Origin: Motilibacter aurantiacus
GTDB taxonomy: Bacteria > Actinomycetota > Actinomycetes > Motilibacterales > Motilibacteraceae
Reading direction: 5' to 3'
Length of the DNA: 64,000 nucleotides
Assembly: GCF_011250645.1 (NCBI RefSeq)
Contig: NZ_JAANNO010000001.1
Coordinates: forward strand, 828,841-892,840
In this document: positions 7,351 to 14,422 of the stretch, piece after piece
Layout of the letters: every line of letters begins with the position of its first letter
Numbering within the stretch: the stretch's first letter is position 1
The notes under the pieces: generated by a model
The model's database searches: none
The model's input: the letters and a program-made list of their open reading frames with translations, nothing else
What the model was told of the DNA's origin: nothing
Program-made: the position numbers and the translations under genes

Positions 7351-9708
7351 ATGGAGCAGCCGACCGAGGTCAGGGTCGCCCTCGTGATGAACGGCGGCGT
7401 CTCGCTCGCCGTCTGGATGGGCGGCGTCGCGCACGAGATCGACCTCCTCCGGCGGGCGTCACAGGACATCCTGCCCCCGCCCGCCGACTCCCCCGACCTC
7501 GCGGTCTACGACGCCTGGCGCGAGCTGTGCCACCGGCTGAACGTCACGGTGGCCGTCGACGTCGTGGCCGGCACGAGCGCCGGCGGGCTCAACGGGGCGC
7601 TGCTCGCCACCGCCATCGGGCGCGGGGCTCCGCTGCCCGCGCTCAAGCAGGTGTGGAGCGAGGTCGCCCAGCTGAGCCGGGGCCGGCTGCTGCGCGCCGA
7701 CGCGCGGTCCGCGCAGCCGAGCCTGCTCGACGGCGGCTACTTCGCCGAGAAGGTCCGGGAGGTCTTCGGGCAGGTCGGCGGCGGAGGCACGGACGAGGAG
7801 TCCGCGACCCCGGTCACCCTCTTCGTCACCGCGACCGCGCTCGGCGGGCCTGACCCCTGCGTCGTGGACTCGAGCAACGACGCCTTCGCGGTGGCCGACC
7901 ACCGCCGGCTCTACCGGTTCAGCCACGACAGCCCCCGGCGCCGCTACGTGCCGGCCGGGCCCGGCGACCTTCCCGACGACCCGGTGGCGCTGTTCCCGCG
8001 CGCCGACCAGCAGGCCGGGTTCGCCGACACCGCGGCGCTGAGCCGGGCGGCCCGGGCGTCGGCCGGCTTCCCCGTCGCGTTCGAGCCGGTGCCCGAGCGC
8101 GACGCGGAGGTCGACCTGCGCGACTACCGCGTACGCCCGCGGCCCGACGGCCCGGCCACCTGGCTGATGGACGGCGGCGTGCTGGACAACGCGCCGTTCG
8201 ACCCCGTCCTCGACGAGATCGCGCGGCGTCCGGTCGACCGGCCGTGGAAGCGCGTGCTCGCGTACGTCATGCCATCGGGGTCCGAGCCCTCGCAGCCCGC
8301 CGCTGCCGACTCCGAGCTCCCGCCCCAGCCTCCCTGGCTGCGCGTGCTGCTCACCTCGCGCGGGCTGCCCGGCGAGGCCGACCTGCGCAACGACATCGAG
8401 CGGCTGCGGGCGCTGTCCCGGGAGGCAGAGCGCTGGGCCCGCCAGCCGCAGCTGCTGTTCGCCGGGCTGCGCGACGGGCGGGAGACGCGCGCCGACTGCC
8501 TGGCCGCCGCCCGCCAGCTGCTGCCCGCGTACCGGCAGTCCCGGGTCGACGGCGGTGTCGTCGACGCGCTCTGGGTCTGGGCCAACGGCAGCGACGCGGC
8601 CCCCGTCACCCTCGGCCAGATCGCGCCGCTCCCGCCGGACGACGCCCGCGGCTGGGTCCCCGGCCCCGGCGAGGACGCGTTCGAGCGGGCCGCGATCGCG
8701 TGGGAGTGGGGCAACGCGGTCGCCGACCGGGCGCTCCGCCTCATGCTGCGCGACGTCGGTGGCTCCCGCACGGTCACGCCCGCCGAGCGCGAGCGGTGCC
8801 TGCAGCGGCTCAGCGACGTCCTCGAGTGCGTGGCGGCGCTGCGTGAGCAGGTCAACGCGGGCATCGCCCGGGCCGCGGACCGGTCCGGCCCGGCCGACGC
8901 GCTGCGCGCGATCAACGCCGCGGTCGAGGCCGCCGACGTCCCCCGCGTGCTGTGCGCGCTCGTGGGAGCCGGGGCCCGGGCCTATGCGCTCGCCGTGCAC
9001 GGCAGCGAGGACGCCGCGAGCGAGGTCGTCGTGGACGCCCTCGTCGTCGAGGTGCTCACCCGGGCCTTCGCCGGCCACCAGGCCTTCGAGCGGCCGGTCG
9101 GCTTCGACTTCCTGCGGCTCGGGCCCGACGTGGAGAGCCCGGTCGTCCCCGGCCCGGTCGACCCCTCGCTCGAGCCCGACCCGGGGCCGCGCAAGCTCTG
9201 GGGGACGCAGCTGCTGCACTTCGGGGCCTTCGGCCGTCCGGAGTGGCGGCAGCAGGACTGGCTCTGGGGGCGGCTCGACGGGGCCGCGCACCTGGCCCGC
9301 ATGCTCGTGCACGCGAGCGACGCGGCCGGCCCGTCCGCCGTGCCGGAGGCGACCGCAGCGCTGCAGCAGGCCGTCCTGCGGGCGGAGTCGTCCTCGCCGC
9401 AACAGGTCACCGCGCACCTGCGCCAGCTGCTCACCCAGCAGACCGGCGGGCAGCTGGCCGGCTGGCGGGCCGACGAGGCGGGCCGCGACACCCTGTCCGA
9501 CACCGTCGAGGCAGCCCTGCAGCTGCTGCGTACGCGCGACCCCGCCGTCCCGGGCGCCGTCTCGCGGCTGGGCAGCTTCGCGACCACCGTCCTGGCCGAC
9601 CGGCTGCCTCCCGAGCTCCGGCGCAACCCGCTGCGCCGCGTGGCGCACGGCGCCGCGGGGCCGCTCGTGCGGCGGCGCTTCCGGCGGTGGGTACGCGGCG
9701 AGGAGTGA
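7351..9708 (+). CDS. Patatin-like phospholipase with DUF3376-type C-terminal region
   Basis: The 785-residue protein opens with a patatin domain: an NGGVSLAVWMGG oxyanion loop, nucleophile elbow GTSAGG (Ser76) and the DGG motif with Asp274, forming the Ser-Asp dyad of patatin lipases. Residues after about 330 are a long mainly helical region with Trp-rich stretches (KLWGTQLLHFGAFG, RQQDWLWGRLDGA), as in actinobacterial patatin-related proteins with DUF3376. No signal peptide or membrane helix is seen, so it is likely cytosolic. ATG 7351 is the natural start; TACCTT about 8 bases upstream could be a leaderless -10. It converges tightly with the MBL gene (7 bases). Confidence 0.85.
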   Translation: MEQPTEVRVALVMNGGVSLAVWMGGVAHEIDLLRRASQDILPPPADSPDLAVYDAWRELCHRLNVTVAVDVVAGTSAGGLNGALLATAIGRGAPLPALKQVWSEVAQLSRGRLLRADARSAQPSLLDGGYFAEKVREVFGQVGGGGTDEESATPVTLFVTATALGGPDPCVVDSSNDAFAVADHRRLYRFSHDSPRRRYVPAGPGDLPDDPVALFPRADQQAGFADTAALSRAARASAGFPVAFEPVPERDAEVDLRDYRVRPRPDGPATWLMDGGVLDNAPFDPVLDEIARRPVDRPWKRVLAYVMPSGSEPSQPAAADSELPPQPPWLRVLLTSRGLPGEADLRNDIERLRALSREAERWARQPQLLFAGLRDGRETRADCLAAARQLLPAYRQSRVDGGVVDALWVWANGSDAAPVTLGQIAPLPPDDARGWVPGPGEDAFERAAIAWEWGNAVADRALRLMLRDVGGSRTVTPAERERCLQRLSDVLECVAALREQVNAGIARAADRSGPADALRAINAAVEAADVPRVLCALVGAGARAYALAVHGSEDAASEVVVDALVVEVLTRAFAGHQAFERPVGFDFLRLGPDVESPVVPGPVDPSLEPDPGPRKLWGTQLLHFGAFGRPEWRQQDWLWGRLDGAAHLARMLVHASDAAGPSAVPEATAALQQAVLRAESSSPQQVTAHLRQLLTQQTGGQLAGWRADEAGRDTLSDTVEAALQLLRTRDPAVPGAVSRLGSFATTVLADRLPPELRRNPLRRVAHGAAGPLVRRRFRRWVRGEE

Positions 9709-9715
9709 GCCGGCC

Positions 9716-10465
9716 TCACTGCCCGCGCAGGTACGCCATCGCCCCGCGCGTGGAGTGCAGCGCCGCGCGCCGCAGCCCGGGCGCCAGCCCGGGGTAGACC
9801 TGCTGCACCACGTCCTCGGCGGTGGCGGCGCCAGCGGCGAGGGCGGCGCGTACCTGCTCGACCCGGTCCATGCGGTGCTGCAGCAGCTGCCCGGCCGCGT
9901 CGGCGATCGACGGCACGACCGGGCCGTGGCCGGGCAGCGCCGGAAGCCCGCCGAGTGCGCGCAGTCGCTCCAGCGAGCCGAGGTACGCCCCCAGCCGGCC
10001 CTCGACGACCGTCGGCCCGCGCCCCAGCACCGTGTCGCCGGTCACGATCGCCGGCGCCGCCGGGTCGTCGACCAGCAGGCAGACCGAGTCCTCGGTGTGG
10101 CCCGGCGTGGCGAGGACGCGGGCGGGCAGGCCGGGGACGGGGAGAGCCGCGCCGTCCGCGAGCGGCCCGGTGCCGGCGCAGAGCCCGGCGGCGTACGCCG
10201 TGACGGGGCAGCCGGTCAGCTCGCGCAGCCGCGCGGCCCCCTCGGCGTGGTCCGCGTGGGCGTGGGTGAGGACCGCGAGCAGGACCGGGCCGTGGGCCGC
10301 GACCCGCCCCAGGTGCGCCTCGTCGGCCGGACCCGGGTCCACGACGACCAGCCCGTCACCGGCGCGCAGCAGCCAGGTGTTGGTGCCCTCGAGCGTCATC
10401 GGGCCGGGGTTCGGCGCCCGCACCAGCGTGGCCCACCCGGGCACCACCCCGGCCGCCGGTTCCAC
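9716..10465 (-). CDS. Metallo-beta-lactamase fold hydrolase
   Basis: The 249-residue protein has the metal site THAHADHAEG near residue 69-78, a GHT His and a later TGDT Asp and GHGP His, so a dinuclear zinc centre looks complete. It resembles the Rv3677c/LACTB2-like group (hydrolase or RNA-processing type), with a C-terminal helical cap that in this group binds substrate. The GTG at 10465 gives the usual length. The gene follows RidA on the same strand after 18 bases, matching the mycobacterial order crp, MBL, RidA, DUF4177. Confidence 0.85.
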   Translation of the reverse strand: MEPAAGVVPGWATLVRAPNPGPMTLEGTNTWLLRAGDGLVVVDPGPADEAHLGRVAAHGPVLLAVLTHAHADHAEGAARLRELTGCPVTAYAAGLCAGTGPLADGAALPVPGLPARVLATPGHTEDSVCLLVDDPAAPAIVTGDTVLGRGPTVVEGRLGAYLGSLERLRALGGLPALPGHGPVVPSIADAAGQLLQHRMDRVEQVRAALAAGAATAEDVVQQVYPGLAPGLRRAALHSTRGAMAYLRGQ

Positions 10466-10483
10466 GGGAATCCAGCTGCGGCG

Positions 10484-10987
10484 TCAGCCGGCGGGAAGCG
10501 CCGGCGTGACCTCGACGACGAGCTCGACCTCGACCGGCACGTCGCGCGGCAGCACGGCGACCCCGACCGCGCTGCGCGCGTGGCGGCCAGCCTCGCCGAA
10601 GACCTCCCCGAGCAGCTCGCTCGCCCCGTCGACGACCCCCGGCTGGCCGGTGAACCCGGGAGCGGAGGCGACGAACCCGACGACCTTGACGACGCGGACG
10701 ACCGCGTCGAGGCCGCCCACGGCTGACGCGACGGCTGCGAGCCCGTTGAGCGCGCAGACCCGGGCGAGCTGCTTGGCCTGCTCCGGGGACACCTCCGCGC
10801 CCACCTTGCCGGTCGTGGCGACCTGCCCGTCGACGAGCGGGATCTGCCCGGCGGTGAAGACGAGCGAGCCCGTGCGCACTGCGGGCAGGTACGCCCCGGC
10901 GGGCGCCGGAACCGGCGGCAGCGTGAGCCCGAGCGCGGCCAGCCGCTCCTCGGGCCGGGCGAAGGGCTCGCCCGCGGCAGCCGTCAC
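10484..10987 (-). CDS. RidA-family (YjgF/UK114) enamine/imine deaminase
   Basis: The 167-residue protein is a RidA-type trimer-forming protein with a VFTAGQIPLVDGQ strand, a CALNGLAAVASAVGG helix and C-terminal LPRDVPVEVELVVEV. RidA proteins hydrolyse reactive 2-aminoacrylate-type intermediates. The canonical catalytic Arg of the RidA subgroup is not clearly placed, so this may belong to an Rid2-7 subgroup. GTG 10987 overlaps the TGA of the DUF4177 gene and is preceded by GGGAGAAGG. The longer upstream reading in this frame runs into the divergent ArsA gene and is rejected. Confidence 0.85.
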   Translation of the reverse strand: MTAAAGEPFARPEERLAALGLTLPPVPAPAGAYLPAVRTGSLVFTAGQIPLVDGQVATTGKVGAEVSPEQAKQLARVCALNGLAAVASAVGGLDAVVRVVKVVGFVASAPGFTGQPGVVDGASELLGEVFGEAGRHARSAVGVAVLPRDVPVEVELVVEVTPALPAG

Positions 10988-11142
10988 GCCTTCTCCCGCT
11001 TGAGGTATGCGACCAGCTGGTCGCCGCCCCCCGGGCCGGGCACGACCTGGACCAGCTCCCAGCCGTCCTCGCCCCAGTTGTCGAGGATCTGCTTGGTCGC
11101 GTGCACGAGCAAGGGCACCGTCGCGTACTCCCACTTGGCCAT
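10984..11142 (-). CDS. DUF4177 domain small protein
   Basis: This 52-residue ORF starts MAKWEYATVPL and contains the DUF4177 hallmark GEDGWELVQVVPG followed by YLKREK. It is the equivalent of Rv3678A in M. tuberculosis by both sequence style and position. Function is unknown. Its stop overlaps the RidA start (GTGA), so the two are coupled. TAGGGT lies 6 bases before the ATG, indicating a leaderless mRNA. Confidence 0.88.
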   Translation of the reverse strand: MAKWEYATVPLLVHATKQILDNWGEDGWELVQVVPGPGGGDQLVAYLKREKA

Positions 11143-11148
11143 GGCCGC

Positions 11149-11154
11149 ACCCTA
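11149..11154 (-). promoter_or_regulatory. -10 element of the DUF4177-RidA-MBL operon (leaderless)
   Basis: TAGGGT on the minus strand ends 6 bases before the ATG at 11142 and fits TANNNT with the start codon as +1. It is back-to-back with the ArsA promoter about 50 bases away. Confidence 0.55.
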
Positions 11155-11199
11155 GTGGGACACCGCGAACGGGCGGGAGAGTGCTCCCGAGCGTCCGGC

Positions 11200-11205
11200 T
11201 AGGCT
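11200..11205 (+). promoter_or_regulatory. -10 element of the ArsA-like pair (leaderless or near-leaderless)
   Basis: TAGGCT ends 8 bases before the ATG at 11214. No Shine-Dalgarno is visible, supporting a leaderless transcript. Confidence 0.55.
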
Positions 11206-11213
11206 CGCGCACC

Positions 11214-12251
11214 ATGCCGTCCGCTGCCGAGGCCCCCGGAGGCCGCCCGCACGGGGCGGCGCCCGCGGGCCCGCACTGGCCCGGCGTGCGGCTGCACGTC
11301 GTGACCGGCAAGGGCGGGACCGGCAAGACGACGGTCGCGGCGGCGCTGGCCGTCGCGATCGCCTGGGGTGGCCGGCGCGTCCTGCTCTGCGAGGTCGAGG
11401 GCCGGCAGGGCATCGCCCGCCTCTTCGACGTCCCGCCGCTGCCCTACGAGGAGCGGACGGTCGCCGTCGCCCCGGACGGCGGCGAGGTGTTCGCGCTGCC
11501 GGTGGACGCCGAGCAGGCGCTGCTGGAGTACCTCGAGCTCTTCTACAAGCTGGGGCGGGCGGGCAAAGCGCTGCGCCGGATGGGGGCGGTCGACTTCGCC
11601 ACGACGGTCGCGCCCGGGCTGCGCGACGTCCTGCTGACCGGCAAGGCCTACGAGGCGGTGCGCCGGCGCGGCCCGGACGGCGCCCCGACGTACGACGCGG
11701 TCGTGCTCGACGCGCCCCCCACCGGCCGCATCACCCGCTTCCTCGGGGTGCACGCCGAGGTGGCCGACCTGGCGAAGGTGGGCCCCATCCGCGGGCAGGC
11801 GGACTCGATCATGGAGATGCTGCGCTCGCCGCAGACCGCCGTCCACCTGGTCACCCTGCTGGAGGAGATGCCGGTGCAGGAGACCGCGGACGCCGTGCAG
11901 GAGCTCACCGCCGCAGGGCTGCCGGTGGGCGGCATCGTCGTCAACCGGGCACGGCCGCCGCTGCTGACCGACCCCACCCTGGAGGCCGCCGCGCGCGGCA
12001 CGCTCGACCGGGAGGGCATCGCCGCCGGCCTCGCCGCCAGCGGGGCGCCGTCCGACCCCCGCGTCGTCGACGCACTGCTCGCCGAGGGGCGGGCGCACGC
12101 CGAGCGGGTCGCGCTGGAGCGCGCCGAGCGCCGCGCGGTCGACGCCCTGGGGCCGCGGGCCTACACGCTGCCGCTGCTGCCCGACGGCGGGGACCTCGGC
12201 GGGCTGTACGCGCTGGCGGCCGCGCTGCGCGAGCAGGGGGCGTACTCGTGA
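11214..12251 (+). CDS. ArsA-family ATPase, first of a pair (Rv3679-like)
   Basis: The 345-residue protein has a deviant Walker A GKGGTGKTTVA near residue 32, switch-type VVLDAPPTGR and a C-terminal NRARPP adenine-contact motif, as in ArsA/Get3 ATPases. Arsenite-binding Cys residues of ArsA are not apparent. It corresponds to Rv3679 of M. tuberculosis, which forms a complex with Rv3680 and has been linked to envelope and metabolite stress. No tail-anchored-protein role can be inferred. The 3' end overlaps the second ArsA gene by 4 bases (GTGA), so the two products are probably made in equal amounts and form a heteromer. Confidence 0.88.
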   Translation: MPSAAEAPGGRPHGAAPAGPHWPGVRLHVVTGKGGTGKTTVAAALAVAIAWGGRRVLLCEVEGRQGIARLFDVPPLPYEERTVAVAPDGGEVFALPVDAEQALLEYLELFYKLGRAGKALRRMGAVDFATTVAPGLRDVLLTGKAYEAVRRRGPDGAPTYDAVVLDAPPTGRITRFLGVHAEVADLAKVGPIRGQADSIMEMLRSPQTAVHLVTLLEEMPVQETADAVQELTAAGLPVGGIVVNRARPPLLTDPTLEAAARGTLDREGIAAGLAASGAPSDPRVVDALLAEGRAHAERVALERAERRAVDALGPRAYTLPLLPDGGDLGGLYALAAALREQGAYS

Positions 12252-13504
12252 CGGGCGAGGCCCACCCGGAGGACGCCGCTGCCGGCGCGCCCTTCGACAG
12301 CGTGCCCGAGCGGCCGCGCCCGGAGCCGGGCGCCCCGCCCCGGCTCGACCTCGACCGCACGCTGCGCGACCCGGCCACGCGGGTCGTCGTGTGCTGCGGC
12401 TCCGGCGGGGTCGGCAAGACCACCACGGCGGCCGCGCTGGCGCTGCGCGCCGCCGAGCAGGGGCGGCGGGTGGTCGTGCTGACCATCGACCCCGCGCGCC
12501 GGCTGGCGCAGGCGCTCGGGCTGCGCGAGCTCGACAACACCCCGCGCCGGGTCGAGGGCGTCGGTGGTGTCACCGGCGGTGCTGCGGACGGCGGTGCTGT
12601 GGACGAGCAGGGCGCGGGCGGCAGCCTCGACGCGATGATGCTCGACATGAAGCGGACGTTCGACGAGGTCGTGCTGGCCCACGCCTCGCGCGAGCGGGCC
12701 GAGCAGATCTTCGCGAACCCGTTCTACCAGTCACTGTCCTCGAGCTTCTCGGGGACGCAGGAGTACATGGCCATGGAGAAGCTCGGCCAGCTCGTCGCCA
12801 CCGGGCGGTGGGACCTCATCGTGGTCGACACCCCGCCGAGCCGGTCCGCACTGGACTTCCTGGACGCGCCCCGCCGACTGGGGTCGTTCCTGGACGGGCG
12901 GTTCCTGCGAGTGCTGATGGCTCCGGCCAAGGCCGGGGGCAAGGTCTACCTCAAGGCCTTCAGCGCCGGGCTCAGCGTGGTCACCGGCACGGTCACCAAG
13001 CTGCTGGGCGCGTCGCTGCTGCGCGACGTGCAGGGCTTCGTCGCCGCGATGGACACGATGTTCGGTGGCTTCCGGGAGCGGGCCGAGGCGACGTACCGGC
13101 TGCTCGCGGCGCCGGGGACGGCCTTCGTGGTGGTCGCGGCGCCCGAGCGGGACGCGCTGCGTGAGGCGTCGTACTTCGTGGACCGGCTGGAGCGCGAGCG
13201 GATGCCCTTGGCCGGCCTGGTGCTCAACCGGGCCCACCTGGACCCGGCGCCGGAGCTGTCGGCCGAGCGCAGCGTGGCGGCGGCCGAGGTGCTGGAGGAG
13301 GCGGGGAGCCACCCGGTCACGGCGGCCCTGCTCCGGCTGCACGCGGACCGGGTCCGGCTGGCCGAGCGGGAGCGGCGCCTGGCGGCCCGGTTCACCGCCG
13401 CGCACCCGCGCACCCCGGTGGCCCGGGTGCCCGCGCAGCCGGTGGACGTGCACGACCTGGCCGGGCTGCGGGTCATCGGCGCGGCGCTTGCGGTGCCGGC
13501 GTGA
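12248..13504 (+). CDS. ArsA-family ATPase, second of a pair (Rv3680-like)
   Basis: The 418-residue protein has Walker A GSGGVGKTTTAAA near residue 50, a TIDPARRLAQALG switch, the helical segment with FYQSLSSSFSGTQEYMAMEKL and VVDTPPSRSALDFLDAP, all typical of the larger actinobacterial ArsA partner. A Gly-rich insertion (GVGGVTGGAADGGAV) interrupts the switch region and is probably a surface loop. GTG 12248 overlaps the first ArsA stop. It is the Rv3680 equivalent by sequence and place. ATPase function is well supported; its cargo is unknown. Confidence 0.88.
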   Translation: MTGEAHPEDAAAGAPFDSVPERPRPEPGAPPRLDLDRTLRDPATRVVVCCGSGGVGKTTTAAALALRAAEQGRRVVVLTIDPARRLAQALGLRELDNTPRRVEGVGGVTGGAADGGAVDEQGAGGSLDAMMLDMKRTFDEVVLAHASRERAEQIFANPFYQSLSSSFSGTQEYMAMEKLGQLVATGRWDLIVVDTPPSRSALDFLDAPRRLGSFLDGRFLRVLMAPAKAGGKVYLKAFSAGLSVVTGTVTKLLGASLLRDVQGFVAAMDTMFGGFRERAEATYRLLAAPGTAFVVVAAPERDALREASYFVDRLERERMPLAGLVLNRAHLDPAPELSAERSVAAAEVLEEAGSHPVTAALLRLHADRVRLAERERRLAARFTAAHPRTPVARVPAQPVDVHDLAGLRVIGAALAVPA

Positions 13505-13557
13505 GCTCGCTGCTGCGGGCGGGCTGCCGTCGGCGTCGGACGCGCCGCCGGCGGGGG

Positions 13558-13875
13558 TCAGGCGGAGCGACGGGCCGCGGGGACCGCTTCGATGCCGCCG
13601 CTCTCGAACTCCGAGCGTGCGGTGGACAGGAGGGCCTTCCAGGAGGTGACGTTCGGGCGGCGGCGCAGCAGCGCGCGACGCTCACGCTCGGTCATCCCGC
13701 CCCAGACGCCGAACTCGGTCCGGTTGTCCAGCGCGTCGGCCAGGCACTCGGTGCGCACGGGGCACCCGCTGCACACGGCCTTGGCGCGGTTCTGAGCAGC
13801 GCCCTGCACGAACAGAGCGTCCGGGTCGGCGGTGCGGCAGGCACCACGCGAAGCCCAGTCCTCGTTCCACGTCAT
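13558..13875 (-). CDS. whiB4: WhiB-family iron-sulfur transcription factor, WhiB4 type
   Basis: The 105-residue protein has the four Fe-S ligands C13, C35, C38 and C44 (C-x21-C-x2-C-x5-C), the GVWGG turn at 55-59 and a basic RERRALLRRRP tail that contacts DNA. Position between the ArsA pair and the PBP matches whiB4 (Rv3681c), a redox-responsive regulator. ATG 13875 is preceded by GGGGAGGA. It is convergent with the ArsA operon and diverges from ponA across a 547-base interval that contains nested inverted repeats, a possible operator set. Confidence 0.92.
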   Translation of the reverse strand: MTWNEDWASRGACRTADPDALFVQGAAQNRAKAVCSGCPVRTECLADALDNRTEFGVWGGMTERERRALLRRRPNVTSWKALLSTARSEFESGGIEAVPAARRSA

Positions 13876-13960
13876 GGCGGTCCTCCCCGTCAGGCGGTTT
13901 CACCAGTGACGGTAGGTTCGAGGCGCGCGCCGACGACAGCCCCGGACGGGGCAGATCTCC

Positions 13961-14010
13961 ATAGCCCGATATGACTAGCCCGTTAGGGCTAGCGACTGGT
14001 CACGGGCTAT
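13961..14010. repeat. Nested inverted repeats in the whiB4-ponA intergenic region
   Basis: The outer arms are ATAGCCCG (13961-13968) and CGGGCTAT (14003-14010). The inner arms are CTAGCCC (13975-13981) and GGGCTAG (13986-13992) around a GTTA centre. Counted singly this is four copies of the core TAGCCC(G), two in each orientation, with the left copies 14 bases apart. The segment is AT-richer than its surroundings. It looks like a multi-site operator. The rest of the 547-base gap (13876-14422) holds a GC-rich stretch with no convincing gene and a -10 before ponA. Confidence 0.8.
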
Positions 14011-14410
14011 CTACATCTCTCGTACGGATGCACCAGCGGTCCGCCCGCGCCGGCCCCCATTGTCCCGACTTCGGGCGGCTTCCGCAGCCGGTTGAGCCGT
14101 TCGGCCCACCCCCTCCGTGCTCCTGCGGGCGCCTGGTCCCGGGCCGTGCGGCGTGGCCATCCAGAAAGCCGTCCCGGCGCCCCGGCGCCCCTCCCACGCC
14201 CGTCGGGCGCCCGCGTCAGGCGCGGGCGAGCCCCCGCGCCCGCCCTTGCGCGCCCGCCCGGCGACGCGGAACCACCCGTTCGGAGCACGACGCGCCCTCG
14301 CCACGTTGTCCCTGCGTGCGCCTCTCCTCCCCCGCGTCCCGGCCCTCGCCCCCGGGCCGACCTGCCACCACTCCGCCTGCGCGAGCGCTGCCGCTCCCCG
14401 CCCCGGCACG

Positions 14411-14416
14411 TACCCT
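14411..14416 (+). promoter_or_regulatory. -10 element of the class A PBP gene (leaderless)
   Basis: TACCCT ends 6 bases before the ATG at 14423 and no Shine-Dalgarno is present, as for other starts in this window. Confidence 0.5.
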
Positions 14417-14422
14417 GAGCCA

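Noticed and set aside
13876..14422. N-terminal extension of the PBP into the intergenic region
   Set aside because: The frame is open, but it is Pro/Arg-rich and lies upstream of the TACCCT element and the membrane-anchor start at 14423.
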